A stretch of 64,000 bases of DNA from Plotosus lineatus (Eukaryota > Chordata > Actinopteri > Siluriformes > Plotosidae). Below the pieces are notes generated by a model. The model was not told the origin of the DNA. It was given only the letters and a program-made list of their open reading frames with translations, and searched no databases. The stretch is from the NCBI GenBank assembly GCA_024760905.1, contig CM045729.1, positions 5,870,163 through 5,934,162 of the forward strand, read 5' to 3'. This document shows positions 1-10,683 of the stretch, piece after piece. A program made the translations under genes and the position numbers. Position 1 is the stretch's first letter. Each line of letters starts with the position of its first letter.

Positions 1-908
1 CTGACTGCTGTCCAGAAGGCCATCATTGACACCCTCAAGCAAGAGGGTAAGACACAGAAAGAAATCTCTGAGCGAATAGGCTGTTCCCAGAGTGCTCGAT
101 CAAGCCACCTCAGTGGGACGTCTGTGGGAAGGAAAAAGTGTAGCAGAAAACGCTGCACAACCAGAAGAGGTGACCGGACCCTGAGGAAGATTGTGGAGAA
201 GGGCCGATTCCAGACCTTGAGGGACCTGTGGAAGCAGTGGACTGTCTAGAGTAGAAACATCCAGAGCCACCGTGCACAGGCGTGTGCAGGAAATGGGCTA
301 CAGGTGCCGCATTCCCCAGGTCAAGCCACTTTTGAACCAGAGAAGCAGCACTGGACTGTTGCTCAGTGGTCCAAAGTACTTTTTTCGGATGAAAGCAAAT
401 TTTGCATGTCATTCGGAAATCAAGTGGCAGAGTCTGGAGGAAGACTGGGGACAAGGAAATGCCAAAATGCCTGAAGTCCAGCGTCAAGTACCCACAGTCA
501 GTGATGGTCTGGGGTGCCATGTCGGCTGCTGGTGTTGGTCCACTGTGTTTTATCAAGGGCGGGGTCAATGCAGCTCGCTATCAGGAGATTTTGGAGCAAT
601 TCATGCTTCCATCTGCTGAAAAGCTTTATGGAGATGATTTCATTTTTCAGCACGACCTGGCACCTGCTCACAGTGCCAAAACCACTGCTAAATGGTTTAC
701 TGACCATGGTATTACGGTGCTCAATTGGCCTGCCAACTCTCCTGACCTGAAGCCCATAGAGAATCTGTGGGATATTGTGAAGAGAAAGTTGAGAGACACC
801 AGACCCAACACTGTGGATGAGCTTAAGGCCGCTATCGAAGCATCCTGGGCCTCCGGAACACCTCAGCAGTGCCACAGGCTGATCGGCTCCATGCCACGCC
901 CGCATTGA
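1..908 (+). pseudogene. Tc1-like transposase, disrupted
   Basis: Transposase that would cut and join the element at TA sites. Bases 1-245 encode the N-terminal paired-like helix-turn-helix (QKAIIDTLKQEGKTQKEISE and onwards). This frame ends in a stop just after KQWT at about 246. The catalytic domain continues in another frame at 402-908. It shows the second catalytic Asp in FQHDLAPAH and the catalytic Glu in DLKPIENLWD, with exactly 34 residues between them (DD34E spacing). Compared with the copy at 61.7-63.2 kb it lacks about 31 bp near 340 and has a few extra bases near 250, so it cannot give a full product. Strong family match; inactivity is inferred from the frame breaks. Confidence 0.9.
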
Positions 909-1208
909 AGCAGTCATTTCTGCAAAAGGATTCCCGACCAAGTATTGAGTGCAGAACTGAACATAATTATTTGAAGGTTGACTTTTTTTGTATTAAAAAC
1001 ACTTTTTTTATTGGTCGGATGAAATATGCTAATATTTTGAGATAGGAATTTTTGGTTTTTCTTTACTTTTTTATAATAATAAATTAAAATAATAATAAAA
1101 ACTAATAAAAAATTAATAATATTAAAAAAAATAATAAAAACAATATAATATTAAAACAATAAAAGGCTTGAACTACTTCAGTTGTGTGTAATTAATCTAA
1201 AATATATG

Positions 1209-1222
1209 AAAGTGTAATGTTT
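1209..1222. repeat. Target-site duplication, left copy (RTE into Tc1)
   Basis: The 14-bp word AAAGTGTAATGTTT occurs at 1209-1222 and again at 3243-3256, exactly bounding the RTE insertion. In the uninterrupted Tc1 copy near 63165 the equivalent sequence is present once. Confidence 0.9.
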
Positions 1223-3242
1223 CTTCTTCTTTTCCTTTCGGCTTTTCCCTTCAGGGGTCGCCACAGCGAATCATCTGCCTCCATCTCACCCTATCCTTTG
1301 CATCTTCTTCTCTTACACCAACGACCTTCATGTCTTCCTTCACCACATCCATGAATCGTCTCTTTGGTCTTCCTCTAGGCCTTTTGCCTGGTAGTTCCAG
1401 CCTCAGCATCCTATTACCAATATACTCACTATCCCTCCTCTGTACATGTCCAAACCATCTCAATCTAGCCTCTCTGACTTTGTCTCCAAAACGTCTTACA
1501 TGTGCTGTCCCTCTGATGTGCTCATTCCTAATCCTATCCATCCTCGTTACTCCCAAAGAGAACCTCAACATTTTCATCTCTGCTACCTCCAACTCTGCCT
1601 CCTGTCTTTTCCCCAGGGCCACTGTTTCTAACCCATACAGCATCGTTGGCCTCAACACCGTCTTGTACACTTTTCCTTTCATTTTTGCCGATACCCTCCT
1701 ATCACACATCACACCGGACACTTTTCTCCAACCATTCCAACCTGCCTGCACACGCTTCTTCACCTCTTTTCCACACTCTCCATTGCTCTGGATTGTTGAG
1801 CCTAAGTACTTAAAATCCTCCACCTTTCTTATCTCTGCTCCCTGTAATCTCACCGTTCCTCTTTGGTCCTTGGCATTCATGCACATGTATTCTGTCTTAC
1901 TGAGGCTAATCTTCATTCCCCTCCTTTCCAGGGCATACCTCCACCTCTCTAGATTTTCCTGCACTTGTTCTCTGCTCTCACTACAGATTACAATGTCATC
2001 TGCAAACATCATAGTCCATGGGGAATCTTGTCTAACCTCGTCTGTCAGCCTGTCCATCACCATAGCGAACAAGAAGGGGCTGAGAGCTGACCCTTGATGC
2101 AGTCCCACCTCCACCTTGAACTCTTCTGTCACACCGACAGCACACCTCACCACTGTCTTACATCTCTCATACATGTCCTGCACCACTCTAACATACTTCT
2201 CTGCCACTCCAGACTTCCTCATGCAATACCACAGTTCTTCTCTCGGCACCCTGTCATATGCTTTCTCCAGATCCACAAAGGCACAATGCAGCTCCGTCTG
2301 ACCTTCTCTGTACTTCTCCATTAACATCCTCAAGGCAAACACTGCATCTGTGGTGCTCTTTCTGGGCATGAAACCAAACTGTTGTTCACAAATGCTGACT
2401 TCTGCCCTTAGTCTAGCTTCCACTATTCTTTCCCATAACTTCATCGTATGGCTCATCAACTTTATCCCTCTGTAGTTGCCACAACTCTGCACGTCTCCCT
2501 TGTTCTTAAAAATGGGCACCAGCACACTTCTCCTCCATTCCTCTGGCATCCTCTCACTCTCTAAGACCTTGTTAAATGTTCTTGTCAGAAAATCTACTGC
2601 TACCTCTCCTAGACACTTCCATACCTCCACCGGTATGTCATCAGGACCAACTGCCTTTCCATTCTTCATCCTCTTCAATGCCCTCCTCACTTCACCCTTA
2701 CTAATCTTTGCTACTTCCTGGTCCTCAACAGTCACCTCTTCTCCTCTTTTTTTCTCTCTCATTTTCCTCATTCATCAGCTCTTCAAAGTACTCTTTCCAT
2801 CTTCCCAGCACACTTCTGTCATCAGTCAATACATTTCCCTCTCTGTCCTTTATCAATCTAACTTGCTGCACGTCCTTCCCATCTCTATTTCTCTGCTGTG
2901 CCAACCTGTATAAATCATTTTCTCCTCCTTACTTTCCAACCGAGCATACAAGTCATCAAACGCGCTCTGTTTGGCCTTTGACACTGCTACCTTTGCCTTA
3001 CGCTGCGTCTCCCTGTACTCCTGTTTACTCTCTTCGGTTTTGTCAATGTCCCACTTCTTCTTAGCTAATCTCTTCCTTTGTACACACTCCTGCACTTCCT
3101 CATTCCACCACCAAGTCTCCTTATCTACTTTCCTTCCAGATGACACACCAAGTATTCTCCTACCTGTGTCCCTGATCACATTCGCTGTAGTTGTCCAGTC
3201 ATCTGGAAGCACTTCCTGACCACCCAAAGCCTGTTTCAACTA
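1223..3242 (-). mobile_element. RTE-clade LINE, 5'-truncated, inserted in Tc1 TIR
   Basis: Non-LTR retrotransposon in minus orientation. Its 3' end is at 1223 and finishes in a short (AAG)n tail rather than poly(A), as usual for RTE elements. It is 5'-truncated at 3242: the endonuclease is missing and only the endonuclease-RT linker (3239-2853) and the reverse transcriptase remain. A 14-bp duplication surrounds it. Its 3' terminal segment (GATTCGCTGTGGCGAC) is shared with the SINE-A copies in this window and with the full-length RTE at 25636-28880. Confidence 0.92.
1251..2771 (-). CDS. RTE LINE reverse transcriptase ORF (506 aa, 5'-incomplete)
   Basis: Long open reading frame for an RTE-type reverse transcriptase that would copy LINE RNA at a nicked target. 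Motif A is FVDLEKAYDRV (about residues 165-175), the segment GLHQGSALSPFLF lies at 223-235, and the catalytic FADD box is at 256-259 (Asp258 and Asp259). The C-terminal part has the RTE hallmark LRWFGHVQRRDSEY and ends IRCGDP before the stop. The frame upstream (3239-2853, linker region) is offset by a frameshift at about 2.85-2.9 kb and the endonuclease is absent, so the element is dead even though the RT domain is open. The intact RT suggests a fairly recent insertion. Confidence 0.9.
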   Translation of the reverse strand: MRKMREKKRGEEVTVEDQEVAKISKGEVRRALKRMKNGKAVGPDDIPVEVWKCLGEVAVDFLTRTFNKVLESERMPEEWRRSVLVPIFKNKGDVQSCGNYRGIKLMSHTMKLWERIVEARLRAEVSICEQQFGFMPRKSTTDAVFALRMLMEKYREGQTELHCAFVDLEKAYDRVPREELWYCMRKSGVAEKYVRVVQDMYERCKTVVRCAVGVTEEFKVEVGLHQGSALSPFLFAMVMDRLTDEVRQDSPWTMMFADDIVICSESREQVQENLERWRYALERRGMKISLSKTEYMCMNAKDQRGTVRLQGAEIRKVEDFKYLGSTIQSNGECGKEVKKRVQAGWNGWRKVSGVMCDRRVSAKMKGKVYKTVLRPTMLYGLETVALGKRQEAELEVAEMKMLRFSLGVTRMDRIRNEHIRGTAHVRRFGDKVREARLRWFGHVQRRDSEYIGNRMLRLELPGKRPRGRPKRRFMDVVKEDMKVVGVREEDAKDRVRWRQMIRCGDP

Positions 3243-3318
3243 AAAGTGTAATGTTTATCAGTACATTATTTTCTGTAATCAGCTTTATCACAATATGCTA
3301 ATTTTTTGAGAAGGATCT

Positions 3319-3515
3319 GTACATACATACATACACACACACACACAAACCCCCACACACACACACACAAACCCCTCCCCCACACACACACACACACAAC
3401 ATACACCCCACTCACACACACACATCACCTAGACCACACAGACACACACACACACACACACCACATAGACCCCCCACACACACACAAAACACCCCCCACA
3501 CACAGACAGGACACA
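3319..3515. repeat. CA-rich microsatellite with imperfect units
   Basis: About 200 bp of (CA)n broken by CCCC and TAGA interruptions. It begins at the Tc1 right end and stops 8 bp from the ORMDL1 exon boundary, so the array lies directly downstream of that exon's donor site. Confidence 0.95.
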
Positions 3516-3522
3516 TACATAC

Positions 3523-3678
3523 GTACAAAATGATGGGTGAAATTGTGAAGAACTTTCTGGATGACGTGAACTGCACACCGTAGTCCAGTTGTTCCCAGTG
3601 TGTCAGGAGTCTCGCTTTGCCCTGATCTGGAGTTTCGAACGGTGTTCCCTTTACTGCATGCATAAACACGTACATTCC
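3523..3678 (-). CDS. ormdl1: ORMDL1, second coding exon (residues 59-110)
   Basis: ORMDL sphingolipid biosynthesis regulator, a small ER membrane protein that binds and restrains serine palmitoyltransferase. This 156-bp exon encodes 52 residues from [18 protein letters not shown] to [10 protein letters not shown]. It contains the invariant ORMDL block [20 protein letters not shown]. On the minus strand the acceptor is CTTTAAG before GGA, and the donor is TAC followed by GTATGT at 3522. Both junctions are in phase 0, matching the first coding exon at 10986-11168. The remaining ~43 C-terminal residues are not in the window: left of here is only microsatellite, LINE and Tc1 sequence. Residue choices such as [10 protein letters not shown] and [13 protein letters not shown] fit ORMDL1 better than ORMDL3. 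Confidence 0.96.
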
Positions 3679-4009
3679 CTTAAAGAAAAAAATATCACAA
3701 ATACAAATGAACAAACAAATAAACAAGCAAGATAGAAGTGCTCCTGTTTCTAGTAACCTGATTAATGCACAATGTAAAGGCGTCCAAGTTCTGACTAACT
3801 CAGCACATCCACCTGAAATCTAGTTTCTGGATTTAACTCTCATGACAAACAAACAGAAGACAGAGCGCTCCGGCAGGCCGTGTTCACACAGGAAGTTACG
3901 AGCAGATAACTCTCCGCTGAGCGACACTGTCTCTCTATTATGCTCTTTGTAGGATCACCTAAGGCACACAGGCCCTCACTAAAGGTCCAGACTAAGTGCA
4001 GTTCAGAAG
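3679..4009. other. ORMDL1 intron, no recognised feature
   Basis: Apart from the polypyrimidine-like acceptor region next to the exon, I see no coding signal or known repeat here. Confidence 0.5.
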
Positions 4010-5515
4010 AACCTCCATGAGAGAAACGGGTACAACGACTCAGTTTCCCTTGCCCAGACGCAGGAACCCCTCCTCATAGCCGGGCCTGGGGAATGGGCTC
4101 AAAGGCGCGTGCCTGGTGGACAGGCTTCTGCCCACGGAGCTCGGTCGGGCCCAGCCCAAAGAGAAGACATCAGAACACCCTCCCATAGACCCATCGTCTG
4201 TGGGAGGGACTATGGGGTTGAGTACAATGTGAGCTGAGTGGCAGCAGAAGTCGTGGGTTCCGCCGGACCGATGCTCAGCAAGTTACTGGCCTTTGGGACA
4301 TGGAATGGCAGGGAAGGAGCCTGAGCCGGTGCACAAGGTTGAGAGATACCGACAGGCGGGCTCACCTGAACCCATACTATAGTTTGCGCTCTGGCATCAC
4401 CCATCTCAAGAGAGACCTTGTTTAATTCTGGAAAGGCTCATGGGGAGAGCCGGCTTGTTGTCTCCCCACCTCAGTGCCCATATACTGGGGTTCTCCTCGG
4501 TTGACGAAAGGGGAGCCTTCCTCCACCTCTAGGTGGAGGGGACGTGTTGAGTGTTATTTGTGCTGATACACATAATGACATTTCACAATACCTACCATTA
4601 CACCCTTACCCATAGGAGGCGGGAATCATGAAATCTGAATGGGCCAAGTTCTGTGTCTTCATTATTAAGGCGGCAACCTGAAGCTGTGGCTGGAAGGACA
4701 TAGGTGCCTGTTGTGGGGAACCCTCAAACTGGGTGTTGGGCACCTGCAGTAAGGGGGGGGGCCGTCCCAATTAAAAAGGAGGCCTATCGGGTTTTATTGG
4801 CCTGTGGGACTCCCGAGGCAATGGGCAGGTAACTGACAAGCCAAATGTGCTGCAGCCCGATCTGTTGCAGAGACAAAAACTCAGAAATGGAAAGATTTCA
4901 GTGAGATCGTGGAAAGCAACTATCGGTTGACCTCGGAATGGTTCTGGACCACCATCCAACACCTTAGGAGGGGAAAGCAGTTCTCCACACTGTTTACAGT
5001 GCAAGTGGGGAGATGCTCACCTCGACTGGGTATGTTGTCGGGAGTTAGAAGTTCCAAGGACCTCCTGAATTCCACCAACTTACCCTCCGTGGAAGACGAA
5101 GAGCCTTGGGGTCTGGAAGAGGCTCTGTCCATTGCTGGAGCAGAGGTCATTGAGGTAGATAAAAAAAATGTACTCTATGGCCGGACTCTGGAGGTGGACG
5201 AGAGCTGGCCTGAATACCTCACGGCTCTGGATGTTGTTGGACTGTCTGTGTGGAGCAGCCGGGAAGACCGGGCCATGGTTCTCAGCCGGAAAAAGGTGGA
5301 ATGGCCCCTCTGGGTCAAGAATGAGGTCCTGCCCCAAGTGGAGGAGTTCAAGTATCCTGGGGTCATGTTCACGAGTGAGGGAAGGATGGAGTGGGAGATC
5401 GACAGACGGATTGCTGCAGCCTCTGCTGTAAAACGGAGCCTGTGCTGGTTCGTCATGGTGAAGAAGGAGCTGAGCCGTGAGGCAAAGCTCTCAATTCATC
5501 AGCCAATCTACGATT
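4010..5515 (+). mobile_element. Rex1/Babar-like LINE relic with internal deletion
   Basis: Degenerate non-LTR retrotransposon of the abundant fish Rex1-like type, in plus orientation. The 5' region (about 4010-4760) has the GC-rich untranslated part typical of these elements. From about 5040 it reads into coding sequence with SVEDEEPWGLEEA and EYLTALDVVGLS. At about 5263 it jumps from the start of RT straight to the region after the FADD box (AMVLSRKKVEWP, LPQVEEFKYPGVMFTSEGRM). The whole catalytic core is therefore deleted. It ends near KAKLSIHQPIYD and has no 3' tail. It lies in the ORMDL1 intron. Clade name is by sequence resemblance; left edge approximate. Confidence 0.8.
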
Positions 5516-5599
5516 TACAAATCATTAGTACTATTAAAATTATGATCACTAGTTTATTATTATTATTATTATATTATATTATAATATTTTATTGTCAAT

Positions 5600-6060
5600 T
5601 ATTCCCTCACGCGCATGGAGTCAGATCAATAGAGACGGAGACTAGAAGTCTTTCCGGTCGTGACCTGAACTTCTCTCAGCCACGTCGCCTTAAAGAGACG
5701 TCATCACAATAACAAACATGGCGGCACCCATTCGCAGCGTGAGTATTGTGTTCATTACAGAACGGAGGTCATTACTTTTAAGAAAGCTGTATCAGCGTAA
5801 CTTTAAATTCAAGAAGGTTAATCCGAGGTCTCAGGAGGAGATCTGTAGCGGTGCTTTATCCTGGTGGTGAACATGAGACTCTCATTAAGCCGGTTGAGCA
5901 TCCTGAGGATAGACGATTAGGTGAAACCACTCACCGGTACTCAGCATCACCTGACTTTGATAGTAGTAGTGCCAGTATTGGACATAAAGCCCGGATCTTT
6001 CTAACTTACGACCTGTTGACACCGATAGGTTGGAGTTCTTTGGTTAATCCACCGGAATGA
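5600..6060 (+). other. Unidentified exon-like segment with start codon in an ACAAACATGGCGGC context
   Basis: CpG-containing sequence inside the ORMDL1 intron. An ATG at 5718 begins MAAPIRS and is followed at once by GTGAGT, a good donor. Read without splicing, the frame continues for about 51 codons to a TGA at 5868. Another short open frame (5851-6060) contains HETLIKPVEHPEDRRLGETT. I do not recognise either peptide. It could be the first exon of a gene carried by a DNA transposon, a retrocopy, or chance. Confidence 0.25.
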
Positions 6061-6126
6061 TGGTAAGCTCCGATTTGTTCGCTTCACTTGGGTTTTGACG
6101 GTATCAGTGAGATGGCATCTTGTGGC

Positions 6127-6229
6127 TTCATCCATACATAACGCACACTGGATTATAAAGCGCACCATCCATTTTTTTTTGAGGACTGAAGGCTTTTAAG
6201 TGCGCCTTATGGCCCGAAAAATACAGTAC
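6127..6229 (+). mobile_element. MITE end of the GTGCGCCTTA type
   Basis: The segment carries TATAAAGCGCACCATCC and AAGTGCGCCTTATGGCC followed by GAAAAATACAGTA. This is the end signature of a common non-autonomous DNA element in fish and other vertebrates, as I recall it. The opposite end was not found, so this is a fragment. Confidence 0.5.
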
Positions 6230-6513
6230 AAATATAGAGGGAGCGAAAAAAAAGAGAGAAAGTACCAACACAGATATTCAGATACAAACGCAACAGAGAA
6301 ATAGTTCAAAATACTGTACAGAGAAACAGACAGAAAGAGAGCGCGAGAGAGAGATAAATACTAGAGCTGCGCAATAAAACCAGTTTATCGGTTTAAACCG
6401 GTTCTGACATGCAAACAGTGCGTACTGCGACACTCTGAAGCAAAACCGTTTTTTTGACATGCATTCGAAAAACTTCGGAACAGTAAAAAAAACTTCGGCT
6501 ATTCCTGCTAATT

Positions 6514-9256
6514 ATCAATAAAAATGATGGATCAGTCATACTACACTCAGGACATCAATATCAACATATACGTGGAGTAGCCATCATTGTTTCAAAAGAG
6601 AAAACAAACACCTTCCTGGAATGGGAACCCATCAATGACAGAATGATTAGAGCCCAATTTAACTCAAAACACTGTAAACTTTCCATCATCCAGCGTTATT
6701 CACCAACAAACGAAGCTGAAGATGAAGAGAAAGACAATTATTTTGAAGAGTTACAACTTACAGTTTCAAAAGTCCCTAAACACGATACACTTGTGATTAT
6801 GGGTGAGCTGAATGCCAAGGTTGGAGCAGACAATACCAATCACGAGAGAGCTATGGGAAAACATGGATGTGGTGTGATGAACAACAATGGCAAACGTCTA
6901 GCTGACTTCCGTCTGGAAAATGAGTTCATTATCGGTGGCACAAAGATATACACAAGATCACCTGGAAGTCACCTGATGGGGTCATAGTAAACCAGATTGA
7001 CCATATATTAATCAATGGGAAGTGGCGAAGATCATTACAAGACGTGTGAGTGTACCGCGGAGCCGACATTCATAGCGATCACTACCTAGTAAAAGCTACT
7101 ATAAAGCTGAAGTGGAGGAAAGTAGAAAAACAGAACAAGATAAGAAAACAACTGGACATTGCTAAGCTGAAATGTTCTAAAACTAAGAAAGAGTTTGTTT
7201 TACAACTAAGAAATCGCTTCAGTGTTTTGACCGGCATAACGGAAGAAAACGAAGATATTAACACCAGATGGAGAAACATCAGAGATACCTATGTGGAGAC
7301 AGCCACCAAAGTACTTGGTTACAAAAAGAAAACTAACAAAGAATGGATTACATCTGGAACATGGCAGAAAATAAATGAGAGAAAACAACTGAAGGCAAAG
7401 ATGCGAAACACAAAATCATCAAGACTACAAAAGCAAGTTTTGGAAGCATACAAGGCTAAGTCAAAAGGAGTGCCAGGAATGACAAAAGAGCCTTTGCTGA
7501 TGAATTAGCTAGTAATGCTGAACGAGTTTCTGAGAGAGGAGAACTAAGTGCTGTATATAAAATCACGAAATAGCTGTGTGGCATGAACATCTGCCAGTCT
7601 CGCCCCATGAACGATAAGGATGGCAAGATTTTTACAACTAAAGAACAGCAAGATGGAGGCCATACTTTAGTGAAGTTCTCAACAAACCTGAACCAGAGGA
7701 TGCACCCAATCCCCTACCAGCAAATGAAGTTCTTGGCATTGATGTCAGCTGCCCAAAAGAACATGAAGCCAAACGTGCCATCCAAACCATGAAGAGTGGG
7801 AAAGCAGCTGGTATTGACGTTATACACGCTGAGATGCCAAAAGCTGACCCTGAAACCTCAAGAAAGGTATTAACAGACTTCTTCAGAACTGTGTGGGAAA
7901 AAGAAGCTATTCCAGAAGACTGGACAAAAGGACTCATTGTCAAACGTCCAAAGAAAGGTAACCTTCAGAACTGCGACAACTGGCGAGGCATCACACTGCT
8001 TTCAATACCATCAAAAGTTTTCTTTAATATCATCCTCTGCAGAATCGATAAGGCTGTTGACACTAAACTGAGACAAGAACAGGCTGGGTTCAGAAAGGGT
8101 AGAAACTGTGTTGACCAAATCTTCACCCTTAGAAACATCATTGAACAGTGTCTGGAATCGAATACCCCTCTGTACATCAATTTCATAGACTTTCAAAAAG
8201 CCTTTGACAGTTTGCACCGTGAAACCCTATGGAAGATACTGCTATCTTATGGAATTCCAGAAAAGATAAGTCACACTAATCAAGATGTTCTACCAAGAGT
8301 TTGAATGCAGCATCATTGTAAATGGTAACCTAACACAGCGGTTCCCTGTGGAATCCGGTGTAACACAGGGGTGCATCATTTCTCCGATTATGCGCCAAAC
8401 TACACTCGAAAAGACCAGAGGTATTCAATGGACGCCTTTCACACAACTCGAGGACCTGAACTTTGCAGATGACCTTGCTGTGCTTTCCAGTAAACATGTC
8501 CATCGACAAGAGAAAACTGATGGACTACATAAGTATGCTAAACAGACAGGACTAAACATTAACATCAAGAAAACAGAAGTGATGTGCATCAACTCCACCA
8601 CGAATCACAGTGAACAACCAACCACTTGAATACGTCAAAGAGTTTACATATCTCGGAAGTCTCCTCAGAGACGACAATGCAGCCAGTAAAGACATCAAAG
8701 CAAGGCTGGGAAAAGCACACTGTACATTTGTTAAACTCCAGCCCATCTGGAAGTCAAAAGAGTACAGTCTCAGCACCAAGACACGAATCTACAACAGCAA
8801 TGTTAAGTCAGTCCTGCTGTATAGTTCGGAATGCTGGCGAATTGTGAAAGGCGACATGAACAAAGTTAGCGCGTTCCACAACAGCGGTCTCAGGAAAATC
8901 TGTTAAATATTCTGGCCTAATAAGATATCAAATGAGGAACTTTACAAGAAAACCAACAGCCACAGTGTGGTGCTCGAAATAAAGCGCAGACGCATTCGAT
9001 GGTTAGGCCACGTTTTGAGAATGCACGCATCTCGCATCCCAAAAACAGCTCTCAAGTGGACTCCACCTGGAAGAAGGAAACATGGCCGGCAGAAAACAAC
9101 ATGGAGAACGACAGTAACAACAGAGCTAGAAGAGATGCACCTTACATGGGGCGAAGCCCAGTATGCAGCGCAAGACAGGTCCAGATGGAGGCACATTGTT
9201 GCGGCCTTATGTCCCACTCGGGATGAAGAGGATGAAGAGGATTAAGTAAGTAAGTA
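6514..9256 (+). mobile_element. AP-endonuclease LINE, 5'-truncated, nested in hAT element
   Basis: Non-LTR retrotransposon in plus orientation, bounded by a 13-bp duplication ATTCCTGCTAATT (6501-6513 and 9257-9269), with a (TAAG)n-like 3' tail. The frames in order are: endonuclease fragment 6643-6987 (LVIMGELNAKVGADNTNHER), linker 7050-7508, RT 7789-8304 (KSGKAAGIDVIHAEM, FIDFQKAFDSLHRE), RT with FADD 8285-8629 (LNFADDLAVLSSK), thumb 8610-8906 (YLGSLLRDD) and the C-terminal part 8967-9245 (RRIRWLGHVLRMHASR). Frameshifts separate them, and about 15 residues appear missing after CIISPI. It is dead. Its clade is not the RTE seen elsewhere here; I leave it unassigned. Confidence 0.88.
7789..8304 (+). 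pseudogene. LINE reverse transcriptase fragment (fingers/palm)
   Basis: A 171-residue open frame with canonical non-LTR RT blocks: MKSGKAAGIDVIHAEM, NCDNWRGITLLSIPSK, EQAGFRKGRNCVDQIF and motif A FIDFQKAFDSLH. The reading continues after a frameshift in 8285-8629, where the FADD catalytic pair is found. Part of the LINE at 6514-9256. Confidence 0.85.
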
Positions 9257-10453
9257 ATTCCTGCTAATTGAACCGGAAGTAATGCTTTCGTTGATAAAAT
9301 AAATGGCGACAGCAGAGGTTCCGGCATGTAATCCTGACCCAATGGGTTTCCATCCTCTTATCTACAGTCATTCAGTGTGTGGAAAGCCCGGTATAATAAG
9401 AGCCATGCCGTGATTGGACAGTACGGATGTCACGAAGGCCTTCAACCAATAAATTCCCTCTAAAAACAAAACCACGGTTCATGTTGCTAACTGCTCAGAA
9501 ATTTACCAACTTCTGCATCTAGAGTTTCAATTAAACATTTATTTTAAAATGAGCAAAAGAGGGAAGCGGTCCCTGAACCTAATTTCCAACAAGGAACATT
9601 AACTATGCATGTTTTTTTGTTTTTTGTTTTTTTTGCTTAATGCAACAATAATGTTTGTCGACTCTGAAAAAAATGATGTCACACAACTTGCTGACTCAGC
9701 CTCGGTCTCAACATGCTCCAAATCGGTCCCAGATTCCGGTAAATTACATTCCACTTCTCTCCAGCATAATGTTAATATTAATGTGATTTATGTGACTAAC
9801 GATATTGTACGTTATTATTGTGAACTTCTAAAGTTTGACGGACTTTCCTGAGCCGTCAGTGTCACTGTAAGTGGTATATGTGTGGCACGTGCCCAGCAGG
9901 CCTGTGTGCATCGCTATGATGGCATTAATACACTGTATATACATGTCATGTTAATATTGTTCTCTATAAATATATCAATATTTATATATTTTATATCAAT
10001 GTTCATAGGCTCACAGGTCTGATGAGGTCTAGTCGTACCATGATACAGTTCTGCGCATGCGCGGATGATGCTCCGCCTTAAAAATTTAATATGCATAACA
10101 TTAATTATTAAGGCTTCACAATATGCCGCACTTACACTATTCTAATCTTTATGTGTATTTAATATCTTTAAATCACTTATCTTGCTCAATATGCCGTTCT
10201 ATTTCAGTGTTTATGTTTGTGCCAAATGTAAAACATTAAATTTTCAGAAGTAGATTTTTTCTGATGCTGAGAATTTTTATTTTAAATGACTAAAATGTTT
10301 TTAAAGTTGATTTCTCTTTTTTGAAATAAAGAATAAATACTGACAAGAACAGGCTCACTTTTAAATTAAAATTCTTCTTGTAATACATATCGCAATACAT
10401 GGTAGAAATTGTAATATATCGCACACATAAAATCTAGGCAATACCCAGCCCTA

Positions 10454-10603
10454 AAAAATACAGAGAGACAGACAGACAGCTACACAGAAAGAGTGAGAGA
10501 GAGAGAGAGAGACAGAGAGAGATATACAAAGAGAGACAGAGAGCATGAGAGAGAGAGTGAGAGCGACAGATATACAGAGAAAGACCGAGAGCGTGTGTGA
10601 GAG

Positions 10604-10645
<42 letters not shown>

Positions 10646-10683
10646 AGTGAAAGAGAGAGAGAGAGTGAGAGAGAGAGTGAGAT
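10454..10683. repeat. GA-rich simple repeat
   Basis: About 230 bp of (GA)n with ACAGA, CACAG and TGAGAG interruptions. The same repeat type is found just left of the hAT element (about 6330-6353), showing that the hAT inserted into one continuous GA-rich tract. Confidence 0.95.

Larger units (their letters stand above)
1..3318 (+). mobile_element. Tc1/mariner transposon, left end cut by window, interrupted by an RTE LINE
   Basis: Cut-and-paste DNA transposon of the Tc1 group. The window opens inside the transposase gene. The gene runs to about 945 and is followed by an AT-rich tail and a long right terminal inverted repeat (TIR). The TIR is split: one part ends at 1222 and it resumes at 3243, ending near 3318 with the Tc1-type end reading AATTTTTTGAGAAGG. 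Between the two parts sits an RTE LINE flanked by a 14-bp duplication. The second copy at 61687-63239 has the same TIR uninterrupted. The coding sequence is broken, so the copy is non-autonomous. Confidence 0.93.
6362..10453 (+). mobile_element. Non-autonomous hAT-like element, interrupted by a LINE
   Basis: The left end is TAGAGCTGCGCAATAAAACC and the right end is GGCAATACCCAGCCCTA. The outer bases are inverted complements of the TAGGGCTGGGC type. The flanks ATAAATAC (6354-6361) and AAAAATAC (10454-10461) form an 8-bp duplication with one mismatch, the length expected for hAT. Flanking sequence on both sides is the same GA-rich repeat. After removing the LINE at 6514-9256, about 1.3 kb of AT-rich sequence remains with no transposase. 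A second, shorter copy starts at 12235 and shares both ends of the internal sequence. Confidence 0.8.

Noticed and set aside
1330..2324. Plus-strand ORFs over the RTE
   Set aside because: Shadows of the minus-strand reverse transcriptase frame.
1..3522. Last ORMDL1 coding exon near the left edge
   Set aside because: The expected ~43 C-terminal residues are not encoded in any frame; only Tc1, RTE and microsatellite sequence is present.
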